Assembly (NCBI GenBank): GCA_914767715.1
Contig: OU612067.1
Coordinates: forward strand, 20,279,001 to 20,343,000
Origin: Membranipora membranacea
Taxonomy: Eukaryota > Bryozoa > Gymnolaemata > Cheilostomatida > Membraniporidae
Length of the DNA stretch: 64,000 bases
Direction of reading: 5' to 3'
Below are positions 1 to 13,456 of the stretch, one piece after another. The notes beneath the pieces are model-generated. The model was not told the DNA's origin. It saw nothing but the letters and a program-made list of their open reading frames with translations, and did no database searches. How positions within the stretch are numbered: position 1 is the stretch's first letter; the number at the start of each line of letters is the position of its first letter. A program made the translations under genes and the position numbers.

Positions 1-135
1 GATATTTTCTCAACAAGCTGTTTTCCCACCTGGACGTTTTTTCACCAATCCATTTTTCCGCCTAGACGTTTTCCCACCAATCCATCTTTCCATTCGGACG
101 TTTTCCCACTTGCCATTTTCCCACTGTTGCTTTTT
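1..135. repeat. Degenerate short tandem repeat
   Basis: The first ~130 bases repeat a motif close to GGACGTTTTCCCACCAATCC about every 30 bases, with substitutions. A related motif on the other strand occurs at about 3560-3675. No gene is visible around it. It may be the edge of a larger array that continues left of the window. Confidence 0.4.
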
Positions 136-3100
136 TCAAATTAAAGCTGGTAGCTTCATTCTATTTTTTGTTTCTTTTCCTTCCGCTCTTTTTCAGGCAT
201 TGAAAATGATAATTGAAAGTAGTGTTAGAGTCTCGTCATAAAGGTTTTGTTGTTCCTTTTTTATTCTAGAATCCCAAAGTCTATGACCGTTGGTGTTAAA
301 AATGCTGTTCGAGGTTGTGAAAATGACTTGAACAGTTTTCTCATGAATTTTTCACAACTTTGCTCTTGTACAATTCCTTGTTATAACGCATAGTTGCGTT
401 CACCTAAGGAACTGTTGTCAGATTTACGGGGCCGCTTGTTTGTAAACAGAAGATGCACACAGAATCTTGAAATGAACATCAGCTGGAACAAACGTCGACG
501 GGATTAAACTAACTAAAATGAACGTAGTCTGGAATGAAAGTCGAAAATCCTAGAATGAACTTAGAAAGTGCTGGGTCGAACGCTGACTGCATTAATTGGT
601 TTAAAGAGTCAACAGGAGAGCAATATAAAAATAATAATATAAAAACCAGCATACATCTTATGAACAATAACTCTAACAAAGCTTGTCGCAATCAAGGTTT
701 TGGTTTAAATTTATAATTTATGATTATGCTAAGGTCATTCAATAATGCCATGCCAAACCACAAGTGCTGCACATTTGGTACTATTTATATTTTTTTATTT
801 TGTATCTATTCTACCATTGCGGAAGCGTCCTAAAGTGGGAAGGGGTGTAGAGTCTGTTGTGAAAATTTTAAGAGAAAGGTTTTTGAAAACTCGATTAAAA
901 GTCGCTGACAGTGATGGGACTTGACAGACAGCTAAAAATCAAGCAGTTGATATGACATCATCTATCAAATTGCAACATGATTTTGATATGTGACCATTCA
1001 ATGTACATAGATGATAGATAAAAACACATGGTGGACAGCGTGCAGGGAAAACAATATGCACTGTCACAATTATCATTACAAAAAATGAATGTTCACAGAT
1101 AACAGTGAACCAAGGTGTAAACTACTACGATTCATTAATTGCACCTGATTTCTGTAATGCGTGACTGTAACGTTTACTACGTGTGGTTTATTAGGTGTAG
1201 TTTATTAGGTGTAGTTTTACAGGATCATGCTGATTTGTAATAACTGTAAAGAACAGTTGAAAGATAAGTAAGTTGACGTTCAGTGAAAGTTATGTGGTAA
1301 AAGGCACATCATAAAGCAGAGAAATAGCTTTGCAATAACATACAAAATAGAGAATGTTTCAATACATCAAATTGTAGGACGTATAAAATCAAGTATGATG
1401 GAAAAATTATTTACCTTATTAGCCTTATTAGCACACAGTACGTTACGTCAGCCGAGTTAAAGTAAAGGTTAAATGTTTTGTATGTGACAATCTGCCATGA
1501 GCTAATAGCTAGATGATGATCTGCTCCAGAGGAGCTCATGGCAAAGAGTGAAATCACTATGTTACATGTAGGCAGTGTACAATTGAACGATGAAGAAAGC
1601 TTTCACTATGCTATAATGGGAAGTTTTACATGAGATAGCTTTAGGATTTGTTTACCTGTTTAGTCATAATTATCAGTCATGATATGCTATTCGCTGACCG
1701 TTACAGTGACCATTGTTTTGCTGATGAGTCACTGTTTCTCTTTCAGTGTTTCATTACCATTTCAGTTTTTGCGTGAGTACGAGCGGAGAGCAGAAAGACC
1801 CATAGCTAAATCCTCCAGTAAACCTTGCAAAGTGCACAAGGGAGCACTGTGCACATTTGGAACAATTTTAATAGAAATAGATCACAGCATTGTTTTTTCT
1901 TGTACAAAAAGAAGACAACATGCATTAATTATCCCTCTAAAATGTTTCACCTTAAGGATGTCCTGGCAAGTTTTTGACGCTTCTAATTTGTTATAACTAA
2001 CATAAGTCCTATAAATTCGTTTGATATTTATTGAAAGGGGAAGTTCTATTTCGATAAAGGCCGAAGTTCACAATTTTAACAAATATAACTCACTGGTGTA
2101 AATATGATTCCGATAGCCTAAGTGCACTGTCGATTATAACACATGTCAATAATTTCCTCTATAATATTTTATGGTTGGATATTTTAGCGGTAAATGCATT
2201 TAGAGAAAGAAATTATAAAATAGTAATTCAGGTCTGTAATTGTTTCAGGAGGATTTGTCCCCCGTTGAGACATGGGGTTTCCTTTTACTATATTTTAATA
2301 GCTGCAAAAAGCACGGTGCTATAATGACCAGATTTTGCAGATGGAATTTTTTCAGATACCTAATTTCTAAGCTTTTGAATTTCTCAAGTTTGTCAACCTA
2401 AAAAAAAGTAGAAAATACCTTAAGTTGAACGACACTAGCCTTGTCACGCAGTGATGGGTTTTGGTTTTCCGACAGTTTTGATATACAATACTGGGACCGC
2501 TCAAAGTCCTGGAGTGAGGGTTTAAATGAAAGGCTAAACATCGTCTTTGAAATGTTTTGATTATTATCACATTTTTGGTATTCATACTTACCTTAGATCC
2601 CTTTGAACTTGCACAGGTTGGCGTTTTAATATACATTTTCACGTTTTTACTCGATCCGGAACTTTGTTAGTTGTATTTTTATATTATATTACCAAGTTCA
2701 ATAGAAATTTCACTGATTGAAAACCTTCAACATGAAACAAATAAATAGTGTGCGTTACAGCATGTTGTGATGCCATAATGTTAACAATATTTTAATTGAT
2801 CAGATAATATTGACCGAACATACAACCAAATTGCACCACAACAAGCTGTGTGAAGTTATGCTTACAAAAGCTCAGTCTTTGGTTTACAAGTATAATTAAC
2901 CAAGTATCATCTATGCCTTGTCTGCTTTACACCCTTATTTAACAGCATAAATGCTTCAATGCAATCATATATGTTCAATTGTTCACGAATATTGGTGATC
3001 ACCAATTGCATTTAGTATTGCAGGTAGTTGTCCCTTCTTTGTACAAGTGGAAACATTTCTAATGTTTCAAACTGTTGATATGGTAAAAGCAGGAAGGTTC

Positions 3101-4126
3101 CCTGATCAAAGCAAATATTTGTTGTAACTTGAATTATTCATTGTCTTCTCGGAAAAAATTGTGTGCGTGAATAAACATAGAGTGAGAATTTTCTTTAAAT
3201 TGTTTGGTGATTGATTGATAAAAGCTTGTAGACCAAACAATCTTTACTGAAAGTCATGTGTAATATGATAATCTCTTCAGCCCGGGCGATGATTAAATGG
3301 CTCAAAAATTCAAGAATTGGCATAGGCACCATTAAATTGTTTTGTCAAAAAAGTAGTCTATAACAAGGAGGCAATTTTGATGAAATTAACCACTTGGACT
3401 AACTTGTGCAATAAAAAACTCAAATCAAAATCAACCAGCTACTAATAAAATCAAGTCGCATCTCCATTACCAAAGCTATTCTTTCTCCAGTGTTGGCTGG
3501 ATGTGAACATTGTTAACGTATTTGTGAAACGTGAATGGCTTAGCCTGAAAAAAAGGCTACAAAGGGAAAATTGTCCGGTTAAAAATTTTTGTGGTGGGAA
3601 AACAGCACTGTGGTAAATTGTCCTGTTGGGAGAATTGTTTGGTGGGAAATTGTCCTGTTGGGAAGAGTACACGGCAGAGATTTACAACAGAGGGTACTTG
3701 AACTTGGAACAATAACCCCAGAAGGGTCGCCCAATGGGACTCAATCCCAAGCTCATGTAGCACCTATCGCCTAGCAGTGAAAGTTTTTGGGTTTTGTGGG
3801 CTCAAATGGGGAACAGTTAAATATGGATAGATCAAAACCATCTATAGGTTTAAAGTTCCAATGTCAACGTGAAATTGAAACCTATAGATGATTTTATAAT
3901 AAACAAGTGAAATTGATTGAAATGATAAAGCAATAGTTGAGGTAAGGTATCTATAAAGTTAAGATATCTGCACACACAGCCACGAGACTCAAGCTGTCCC
4001 GATATGATCCACACAGAGAAAAGTATGTCTAACAGGTGTCAACGATTCCTGATAACAGTTAAGGCAAGTAATATCACCTGTTCCAGTGATAATAGTTAAT
4101 TACAATTGCAACAACTTGTGTCTTAC
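136..4126. other. Mostly non-coding stretch
   Basis: I see no convincing gene here. The longest open frame (1679-1996, +) sits after a pyrimidine-rich AG and resembles an exon near its middle, but I recognise no family and see no clear donor or neighbouring exon. The rest is AT-rich with scattered short direct repeats, for example a doubled TTTATTAGGTGTAG near 1190-1215. Confidence 0.4.
3560..3780 (-). repeat. Possible tRNA-derived SINE with short-repeat tail
   Basis: Read on the minus strand from about 3778, the sequence has a weak box-A-like stretch (GCTAGGCGATAGGTGC) followed by a box-B-like GGGATTGAGTCCC, at tRNA-like spacing. It then runs into a degenerate repeat of CCCAACAGGACAATTTCCC type. 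This is the order expected of a tRNA-headed SINE, but I see no second full copy in the window. Confidence 0.35.
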
Positions 4127-4625
4127 CCTTAGGTTGCATTAGTGCATTGATACGAATTGAAGAATCAGCGGTAAAATCTACTGTGCAGCGAATGTGGAGA
4201 TATTCTGTCAGTTTATAACTTTGTGACAGTAATTGGGTCTGGTCAAAAATCTGGTAGCTTTGCGTTATGCATTGATTGGCGACTTGGCGTCCCGGTAACA
4301 ACCTTCAAAAACTCACACAAGCTGCTCGGCAAAGGTTTACAAGGGTTGGCTGCATGAATAGCATTACTTGAGGACCAATCAAAGACGAGATATGCATTCC
4401 TGTGACCAGACCATATGCTTGTACAGACTCAGTTCTGTTCCCTAATCCATATAATATGTACCAAAGAGCATTGGTGTATCGTGAAATCGATCATTTACTA
4501 AATCTATTATCTGCTTACCAATCTTGAAGTCGTCCTCCTGTTATTTCGGATCTAAGGTAGGTACTTTGTGCTCGTACAACCATATGGGTAACTTCTTGTT
4601 GGGCAACGGTATAAGCTATGTCAAC
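4127..4625 (-). CDS. Unrecognised gene fragment, two linked exons
   Basis: Two minus-strand exons fit together. The upstream one (4625 to 4519) follows TTTTGTAG and ends at GATTG|GTAAGC. The downstream one (4302 to 4127) follows TTGAAG and ends at AAGG|GTAAGA. The first ends with two bases of a codon and the second supplies the third, giving ~95 codons without a stop. The protein has several Gln, Tyr and Ser residues and a stretch YLHIRCTVDFTADSSIRINA suggestive of beta strands. I do not recognise the family and cannot place the other exons. A short possible exon upstream lies near 4864-4889. Confidence 0.45.
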
Positions 4626-7090
4626 CTACAAAAGGAATGACCACAGCAACTAACAGTACTAGAGAAGGTAAGGTTATGGATTGCCTTGCCCTTGATATAG
4701 CGTGGGCAAGAGATTCAAATTTGACATAGTACTCGGTACTCAACCGTAATCAGATTCAATTATTTCTTCAGATTACTTCAAACCTCTACGAAGTTAAAGC
4801 ATAGAGACCTAAAACCCTGACTGATATTTCCGAGTATAAAGTTAATGAGACAAGCCAGGTCTCACCATCTCCCAAAGTGAACATAATTTACCTGCATAGA
4901 TTGATATATCGCAAGCATATTAAATTATTTGCTTCTACACCAACAATATTGGTTGAATTTTTGTTGAATTCAGAGGTTCCGATCACGAATAATGACTGGG
5001 GGCACTCCTGGGGACTCCAGGGAGACAGAAGACTGCAGCTTGCTTCTGGGATTTTAGAATAAGAGCTAAAAACTCATACTTTGCCACATATTCATAAAAG
5101 ATGGACATAAACTCCCAGTGTGGTCTTATTGTATTGTCATATCTGAAACTAGGGGTTTTAGGATACCCAATACAACTAAACTCGATACAATTGATAGAAC
5201 AGGCTCACCTCAAATAACTGTTACAAATATCTGATTTCTCAAGCAAGATCCTCTCAGTGAAGAGCTATCAGTGGAGTGTCCTCTCTACTAGCCGCCAGCC
5301 TCTTGGGATGAATCTACAAGTAACATAATCCTTGTGTAAAATATATTGTAGTTGGTACAAACGGATACTATAATATCTGCACTATCTGTTTGCCGCTATG
5401 TGACTGACTGGTTTCTGGTAGCCTATCTTAACAAGCTTTGTTCAATGGGGGGGGGGTTCCTCCCCCACCGAACAAAGCTTGTTAAGACAGGCTAGGTTTC
5501 TGGCTGAGTCATGTCATTTATACTACCAGGGAGTTATATCCCGAACTCCCTATTTATACCTTTGTACTCAATTACGTTTAAAAATGGGAGTTGCCTTCAC
5601 TTTATGCATGGCGGGGCAACTCCTAAGTAACATATGATAGCTATTACAATGTGGCTAATATATTATCCAAATTCTAATAGGCATCATATAATACTTTGGA
5701 GTTGCCCAACCACACTTAAATTCAATATACCAGTACAATTTTAATTATAATTAAATAAGGTTTATCCTCCTAGGCACCCAGGTATACTATCAAGACAGAA
5801 CAAAAAAACCAATTCTATGGAAGCACACATCTCCACTAGACAGAAGAAAAAACTTGAACAGAGGACTTTCTTTAATCGGCAGCTGAACGTTAGATACAGA
5901 AGAAGCTTAGCCATGCTGCCTAACTGCAACACTTCCTCTCCGCTCTCACATTGTCTGAACCCACTCAACTCTGGTATCGCTGATCATAGCCAGTTATAAG
6001 ACATCCCCATTCGGTATCAATCGTTACATTTTGATAATCAAGTCATATTATTTCTACTGGGAGTTGGCTATGATTTTTACATACTTTGTTAAAGCTATCA
6101 TATTTGTATACATTACACACCACCCTCCAGTATATACTGTTATACCTAGCCTTGGCAGGCTGTCAGGGATGGGAGGGGGACAGCCTGGGTAAATCAATTT
6201 GACAGGAGAGTACAACTCGATATGAAATCGCAAGAGTTTTGAGTTCCCCACCCACCCACCTGTGACTGCCTGCCCAGGTTACTGTCATACCCATGTATAA
6301 GATCTGCTTTACTACTGTAAATAATCTCAGACTGCAGTATGAATACTTACAAATACAATATTACAATACTTTAATTTTACGGGGTTCGGCCAATTTTGCC
6401 GGCGTTGCAAGGCGCAATAGCATCTTTTTTTTTCGCTTGAATACACAGATACAAGTCTCTACCATCTTCTCACTCATCTCTGGCTTACATAACGTTCAAG
6501 AGAAGTATATCTGACTTCTTCATAGCTCAAGAGTTGAAGGTATCAAAGAGGCGCATTGTCTAAGATGTCTTCACCATAGGCCTACCTGACCATTCTCCCT
6601 ATTTAGTAGGGATCGGCTCCCAGTGTTAAGGGTTTTTTCTATCCCCTCCCTATCTCCCTTTTTTCAGCTTCATCAACCAGTAAATTCGGTAAGCCTCTAT
6701 TTGAAAGGGAAACTCTGATTTTCTCCCTATAAACTCCACAGTACATTATTATACATCATCCATTACTGCTTGTATGCCGCTATTAATTATCTTCACCGAA
6801 CAACACGCTATTGACAGGGCTGTCGGTCCAAGTTCAAATAAAGTGCAACAATATCATTTGTAAAAGAAAATCTGGTAAAAATGACGCAATGCGGCAATTC
6901 ATGATATGAATGGTCAAGTTATTGCTCAGAAATATGAAAATGAGGGCCAAATTTAGAAAAAAATGTTTGGTAAAATCGCAAGAATGAGTACTCAAGATAG
7001 TTTGTGCCTGAAGGACAAGGCCCCAATGTTTGCGCCCATTTGCTCTCAGTTTGTAGGCAGGTTGGAACACACCTGGGGAACCAACCGGTC
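4626..7090. other. Non-coding stretch with hairpin repeats
   Basis: No exon could be supported. It holds the poly-G hairpin at 5426-5498 and short AT-rich repeats. Several short open frames in both strands lack splice borders and similarity. Confidence 0.4.
5426..5498. repeat. Poly-G-centred hairpin element, copy 1
   Basis: An almost perfect palindrome: AGCCTATCTTAACAAGCTTT on the left is matched in inverse by AAAGCTTGTTAAGACAGGCT on the right, with a G-run/C-run loop. A diverged copy with the same arms is at about 51732-51826. The shape and repetition suggest a small non-autonomous fold-back element. Confidence 0.6.
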
Positions 7091-7710
7091 CCAATAGTCA
7101 GTGGGCTGCAGTGGGACTCAAACCCATGACCTTCAACACTTGCGTGCTGAAGTCCGGCGCTCTACCCAGCCGGCAAGGTTTAGCCAGCAACCTTCTGTAG
7201 AGGTTGCCAAGGGGCAGCTTTATTGTTGGCCAATATCCTCTGACATCACCTGTCTTTGATAGGTATGCCAGAGGGAGCCAGATATCCCAATTTCCCAGCA
7301 ACAGATATAATTGGTTGTAGATGTTTCTGCTTTTATACTCTATTTTCTTGCCATTGGCGGTTGCAGAAATAACCTTTCTGGACTGACAACACATAGCCAA
7401 CACTCAAATATTAATTAATTTACCATCTATTAGTATGGCTCCAGAATGAGAACAGTTTACTCCCCATTGTCTTCGACAGGCCTCTCAACCACTCAGGTTT
7501 AGCCCGAGTTACTCAGATTTTTGGGTTCAACACAGGCTATTCAGGGGATTTGAGAATGTAAGCTAAAAACTCAGGCTTTGCTCATTGGCAGAGATGAATA
7601 ATATATAAACAATGCTAAATGTTGCCTTACAATAAATTATGTCAGATTATTAATGAATGATCAGGTATTAGATTCTAGTTGTGATAAGCTATGTAAATAA
7701 TACTGCACTG
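7090..7710 (-). repeat. tRNA-derived SINE-like dispersed repeat, copy 1
   Basis: On the minus strand near 7170-7113 there is a tRNA-like head: a box-A-like TGGGTAGAGCGCCGGA followed by box-B-like GGTTTGAGTCCC. The flanking sequence up to about 7710 is closely matched, in inverted orientation, by 25210-25835. Pol III promoters of this type drive SINEs. Where the transcribed unit ends is not clear; the shared region also extends on the other side of the head, so a composite repeat is possible. Confidence 0.55.
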
Positions 7711-8615
7711 CCTAAACTAATAATACCAAAGATTATAAATACTCTCACTGCGCTGCCTATTCAAGTCATTTATGTGAAATCGATATGGCTAAATTCCAAT
7801 TTGCATTTGAGAATGCTTTTAAGAATTAGCTTGTAACAAACTTGACATGATTGAATGAATCTAGTCTCTAATTTGAATACACTAATAATAATAAATTCTA
7901 TTTATGAAACGCTTAATAAAATTGTTTAAAAACAATGGTTTCTAAGCATTATAGAATATCGACACATTACACCCAAACCCCCACTGAGATGAATAATAAA
8001 GATAACATCAAACTTTTGCATGAGAATAATGTGTGGTATTTGTTGTAGGTATTTTATTTCATTTGTGATAAGCTATGCTCTTATTGAACTGCCAATCCCA
8101 GTGATTTGCGAAATAGATTATTATGTCTAAATAGAAGTTTAGACATGTTAAAAAAGTGATTTTGCAGGTGAACCGGATAAATCCAGGCAATGATTTCGAT
8201 AGCATCAAATTACATTGATTATGGCTTTCTACCCTGGCGCCTCGACTCGTCAGCCTTTAAATCAATATTTCTACAACCATCATATTTTAACATCATGGGG
8301 ATACATTTTCGCCTGTGGCGACGGCCTTGGTTAGTCCATATGAATTGGTTCATCTGGATCAAATCTAAAATTGTTGACGATTTTATGTTTACAAGAAATG
8401 CTCTAGGTTTTTATTGATTCACTTGCTATCACAAACATGAAATGTTGCGAGAAAAGGATGCATATACTTTGTCAATAAAGGAGCTTGTTGCTAGAGTATG
8501 GAACTTGCATTTGAGGGCATCGCTCTAAAAAAATTGTGTTTGATGTGATGCTCATCAGCAAAACAGCACAATAATATCGAGGTCGCCTACGTCAAGCCTC
8601 AAATTCTTGGCAACA

Positions 8616-8800
8616 TTAAAAACTTTCCTTAGTAATTTCTTGTCTATGGTACATATACATCAAGAGGGAAACTACAAAACCTTTGAACATCATGAAAGCT
8701 AATGGCTTTGAACTTAGATGCAACATTTTTTTAACAACATACATTCTTTGACTTGCTTTGCCAGCTATTCTTTGCACATAATCTTCAAATATCAGGGGTT
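8616..8800 (-). pseudogene. LINE reverse transcriptase remnant
   Basis: A short minus-strand open frame contains ASQRMYVVKKMLHLSSKP followed by a hydrophobic stretch. It resembles the region just after the catalytic core of non-LTR reverse transcriptases, where a (K/R)-x-x-Q-R-(L/M)-Y-x-(L/V)-(K/R)(K/R) pattern is common. Nothing else of the element is recognisable nearby, so this is a relic. The identification rests on one motif. Confidence 0.35.
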
Positions 8801-8825
8801 TCACCCGACAATATTTCTGTGCCAT

Positions 8826-9590
8826 CTCAGGCGTACCCTCAGCTGTTTATGCTCAGGGTGTTTTACACCTTTAAAATACCACTATATGACATGCTAATAT
8901 CAAAACTCAGGTTTCGAATCCTCCCAGGTTGAGAGCCCTGGGTTTCGATGGTACAAATTTACTGCAGTACCAATCCTAGAGGTCTAGGCTGAGTGTAAAA
9001 ATGGTTGTCACGGTTAGGTCGATGTAATTTGCAGACCAATGTAGCATTTGTCTCCCCTAGCGAAGTGCTTGTTTTTGAGAATGCTTTACATCCAGACACC
9101 AAGTAATCAAATAAGACATGAGCATCCTCAATTAATTCCTGTGAACCAGTATAACATCCAAGAAATTTGAAATAGGCAAATAAGACGTGGCCATTGATTG
9201 AATCAATTGCTTCTGGCACCACTTAATATGCAACACAACAAGTGGTGGTCAGGAAGTGATACATTTGTTAAATTATGAATTAATTATTTTTGCTAGGTAT
9301 CTAAATACCAAATGCTAAATGCTCTTAGCAAGGCAGAAGCACACTACAGACCCCACTCAGCCAGTACCTCTTACTCCCTCTCCCACAGGCCTTCTGGGTA
9401 ATTTTATAAAATAAATAAATATAACAAATAATTTAACGATATAATCTTAATATCGGATAATATTGGTTAGAGACAGTTAATGAGAAGGATATAAAACCTC
9501 TATTAAACTTCTTGAAGAGGCATACTATCTGCAACAGTGTTCAGCCTCTTCCGGTAACCTCTTTCCAACTCAGTTTAGACAACTATTTGC
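8826..9590. other. Non-coding stretch
   Basis: An 87-codon minus-strand open frame (9222-8959) shows no similarity I recognise and no splice borders. I see no other structure. Confidence 0.35.
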
Positions 9591-9591
9591 C

Positions 9592-9735
9592 CGCTGGGTA
9601 ACCAATGAACTCCCTCTTCCTAGAAGGAAGAGGGAGTTCATTGCTCTAACCAACCGAGCCACCTGCACTGCGAGACGCAGAGTGGTACTCCGGGTTGGAA
9701 GTTCGCCCGCAGAGACCTTCTGATTGCTGGGTCTA
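9592..9735 (-). repeat. tRNA-like box A joined to a palindrome
   Basis: Minus strand, about 9671-9648: TGGCTCGGTTGGTTAGAGC is a strong box-A-like match to the 5' part of a tRNA. It runs directly into a ~40-bp palindrome with arms AATGAACTCCCTCTTCC. The same palindrome, with shorter arms, recurs at about 46634-46668. No T-arm follows, so this is not a functional tRNA gene. It looks like a tRNA-derived repeat whose anticodon region became a hairpin. Confidence 0.5.
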
Positions 9736-10212
9736 CCAACTTGTCGTGTATGATCTTCACTAAGAATAACAAAAACTAATGCACAAAATACAAGATGATA
9801 ATCTGTTACGAAATAAACTTTACCTGAACTTCAATCCTGAAAGTCAGTTGGCTATAACCCCTTGGTTATATTGAATGAGCCAGCTAGAAAACCTGAGCTA
9901 GTAAAAGTAAAAAAGAGCTTGAAATACTAGCTTTGCTGGCTTTGCCAGAAAATGGATCATCACTGCAGACGAGCGTGTATTTATCGCGCTAGTACTCGCC
10001 CATGAAATTTACTGCACACACAAGCGGGTTATTAGCCAACGATAAAGTTCCTTTTGTTGCAGCAATCCAATAGGATTGCAGAATACTAATCATATGCGGT
10101 CCTGTATTTTCCCAGGGGTCATAACAACATATCAACAGGAGAGCTGAAAGAGATAAGTTCTATTACCAGTCCAATATATTTGAGGAAACTTTGTGATTGA
10201 TACAATTTTAAT

Positions 10213-12649
10213 ATGGCTGATAATAGACTGGTCAACATGATGATACTCTATTGCTTATACTGCTTCCATATGTTTAGCCTGTACCTGTATCTAAATAGGG
10301 CTCATGAGGTTGAAATTAGAAGCAGAGTTTGGGTCAGTGAGTTGAATAGCCATAACCAGAGAAGATCTGAATTTCATGCATATCTGTTGTATAGAGATTT
10401 AGATGATGTAAGTGCACATTACCGGTATACCAGAATGAATAAACAAACATTTGACTGGTTGCTCAGGAGGCTTGAGCCTAGGATTGCAAAGCTTGATGCC
10501 ACTATGAGACAAGCTATATCTCCAATGGAGAGGCTTTCTATCACACTCAATTACTTGGCAACTGGTAACAGTTTTACTTATATTGCTGACAGGTATATGC
10601 GAGGAGCCAGTACGGTTGGGGAGATTGTTGAGGAGACATGTCAAGCTATTTGGGATGAGTTCAGTCCAGAATATCTGTCCCTACCATCAACTCCTGAGGA
10701 ATGGTGCACTGTTGCAAAAGAGTCAGTATTTTATGCTAATTTGTGCCCTGTGAACATTGAAACCATTGCCTATTTGTTTATTTTTCATGTATGTGTGTGA
10801 GTCATTTTTGCCTACCTGAGGTAAACATGGTTCAATTTCACTGAGCCCCTCATCATCTAGCTCTAGAGGAATTGTATAGCCATCAATCAATTGTTTTAAA
10901 TCTACTCAATTGGTGATAAGGCACATGTTATTAAGATCTACTAATCTTTGGTAGATTATGACTGACTGATACTTTGCCTAAACAATGGCATTACAACAAA
11001 CTCCATAAAATTGTAAATTTGTGCCATTCATCATTGTTTTAAATCTACTCACTTAGTGATCTGGCACGTGTTATTGACTTGTAATAGCTTATGGTTAAAG
11101 ATTATCTACTAATTTTCGAAAGATTATGATTGATACTTTGCCTAAACAATGGCATTGCAACAAACTCGTAAATTTTAAGCCTACAAGTGGCACATTTAGG
11201 AAAGCCTCTCTCTAGAATTTGCTAAACTATATATACCTATTCATTTCTTGCAGTTTTGAGAGCGTTTGGCAATTCCCTAATTGTCTTGGTGCAGTTGATG
11301 GGAAGCATGTAAAAATCAGAAAGCCTCCGAACAGCGGGTCAGCTAACCACAATCACAAAGGCACATTTAGTATAAATCTCATGGCAATGTGTGATGCTCA
11401 CTACCGGTTTCTGTACATCGACTGTGGAGCTGATGGTAGATGGCAGGACACATCTGTTTTGGCTGATGGGTCGCGGTTTGGATATGGCTTGGTGAATGGT
11501 GAGCAATCTAAACTTTAATTATAAGAAATCACTGATATACACTTTGTCCATCCAATCAGATTTGAAAAGTCAAAGGTTTAAAACTCCTTATGGTGAAGTC
11601 TGTCATAAAATATTTGACAAGTAATGATATCGTCACGTCAGCAACCGAACTCCCACAACTCATTGGATTGAAACGAAAAATTCTCAGAGGAAGATTCAAA
11701 ATTCACTAACGATTTACTTTTTTTGCATTGTGTTGGCCTTAACATGACTATAGGTATTTCACAATTTTCTTGTAGATGGTATAAGATCAGTTCCACCACC
11801 TGATGAAAGAGGTCTCCCTTATGTTTTTCTTGGCGATGAAGGATTCCCACTCAAGCCATGGTTCATGAGGCCATTTCCTGGTAGCAATCTTGGAACTCTC
11901 GACAAGAAGATTTTTAACTACAGACTGAGCCGTGCTAGAAGAGTTATTGAGAATACATTTGGTAAGGAAAAGTATTTTGTGTGGAATCATAACAATGCTA
12001 ACAACTCCCCATCATTCATGATTATCACCACCAGGTCCTGCCCCACTCCCTCCCCACCACTCTCATCAGAAGTGTTATAGCTTAAACTAAATGATAACTT
12101 AGTTTTACCTAGTCATAACTGGTCCTTGTTTCCTATACCGCTGGTGTTGACTAAGTCAAGTTGCTTGCAGAATTCTGTCTACAATCACCATGATGTACTT
12201 ACATCCGCGTACTTCACTGCCTGACAGTGGGAGATAATAATATATCACTTATGCCTTTTTCAGGGATACTGACAGCTAGATGGCGGGTACTCACTACAGA
12301 CATGACAGTGCAAAATATCCCACGAATAAGGACAATAGTAAAAGCTACCTGTGTGCTCCACAATATCCTACGGGAGCAGATTATCGCTCATCACATACCA
12401 GAAGGATTTGTTGACCACGAGGATGTTGGAGCTAGAGGTCCGTTGCAGCAAGTTATCAGGTTAGGAGCATGGAGAGACGAAGTTAGGGAGTTAGATGATA
12501 TGACACTTATGAGTGGTACTAATGTTTCAATAAGAGCAAAGAAAGTGAGGGACAGGTTTTGTAGATTTTTTAGCAGCGCTGCAGGCTCAGTCTCCTGGCA
12601 GGAGAGTAGAGTAACCTGGACTGGCAATAGAAGACCAGCCACGGATTAA
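10213..12649 (+). CDS. PIF/Harbinger DDE transposase, four exons, apparently intact
   Basis: Encodes a PIF/Harbinger (DDE_Tnp_4-type) transposase, which cuts and pastes the element in the nucleus. Exons: 10213-10721, 11254-11498, 11776-11961, 12264-12649; each junction has GT-AG borders and reading phase is kept. Exon 2 carries FPNCLGAVDGKHV (first catalytic Asp) and CGADGRWQDTSVL (second Asp region). Exon 3 ends with SRARRVIENTFG (catalytic Glu), continued in exon 4 by LTARWRVL. The N-terminal exon has the helix-turn-helix-like region usual for the family. No stop or frameshift is visible over ~441 codons. Family elements need a second Myb/MADF-like protein, and a convergent MADF gene lies at 18656-15933. 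Clear terminal inverted repeats were not found; CAGACGAGCG near 9965 and, inverted, near 18975 is only a weak candidate. Confidence 0.85.
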
Positions 12650-13070
12650 TATGATATTACCGTCATTGCATGTACATATTATATAGCTCTTACAATCTTT
12701 CTGCTATGATCACCATGTATTTTTATCTGAAGTTCACTGAGATTTGAGCAGTAATTTGTCTTTTCCCAATATATAGTTTGAATCATTTATATATTATATT
12801 ACTTACGTTACTTACAATTCAACAAAAAATTAATTCTAACTTACATCCGTACATTCTAACCTGGACTGGCAATAGAAGACCTTCCACTGATTAATATGAT
12901 ATTACCGTCATTGCGTGTACATATTATATAGCTCCTACAATCTTTGTGCTATGACCACCATGTATTTTTTTCTGATGTTCACTGAAATTAGAGCAGTAAT
13001 TTGTCTTTTCCCAATATATAGTTTGAATCATTTACATATTATATTACTTACGTTACTCAAATTCGACAAA
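12614..13070. repeat. Tandem duplication of the transposase 3' end
   Basis: The last ~35 coding bases plus ~210 bases of 3' flank of the transposase (from about 12614) are repeated once, immediately after, from about 12861 to 13070, with scattered substitutions. The second copy lacks a usable coding frame. Confidence 0.75.
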
Positions 13071-13075
13071 AAAAG

Positions 13076-13455
13076 CTATATGAGACTGAATAGGGGAGAT
13101 GTCCCCATATAATGACCGGCAAATCATAACATCACACCCCCTCCCTCTAGTCAGATTTGACACGTACAGGCTATATGAGACTGCATAGGGGAGATGTCCC
13201 CATATAATGACCGGTAAATCATAACATCACGCCCCCTCCCTCTAGTCAGATTTGACACGTACAGGCTATATGAGACTGCATAGGGGAGATGTCTCCATAT
13301 AATGACCGGTAAATCATAACATCACGCCCCCTCCCTCTAGTCAGATTTGACACGTACAGGCTATATGAGACTGCATAGGGGAGATGTCCCCATATAATGA
13401 CCGGTAAATCATTACATCACGCCCCCTCCCTCTAGTCAGATTTGACACGTACAGG
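13076..13455. repeat. 95-bp minisatellite, four units
   Basis: Four near-identical units start at 13076, 13171, 13266 and 13361 (period 95) with CTATATGAGACTG. The core contains GGGGAGATGTCCCC, a short palindrome. A further unit lies at 15486-15566, on the far side of the palindromic LTR element, which therefore inserted into this array. Confidence 0.85.
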
Positions 13456-13456
13456 C

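Noticed and set aside
1679-1996. 105-codon plus-strand frame with a hydrophobic start
   Set aside because: The first half reads like a pyrimidine tract translated and the middle may be an exon, but no donor, partner exon or family could be found.
7113-9671. Functional tRNA genes at 7.1 and 9.65 kb
   Set aside because: Boxes A and B are present or half present, but the arms do not fold as a tRNA, and the sequences continue into dispersed repeats.
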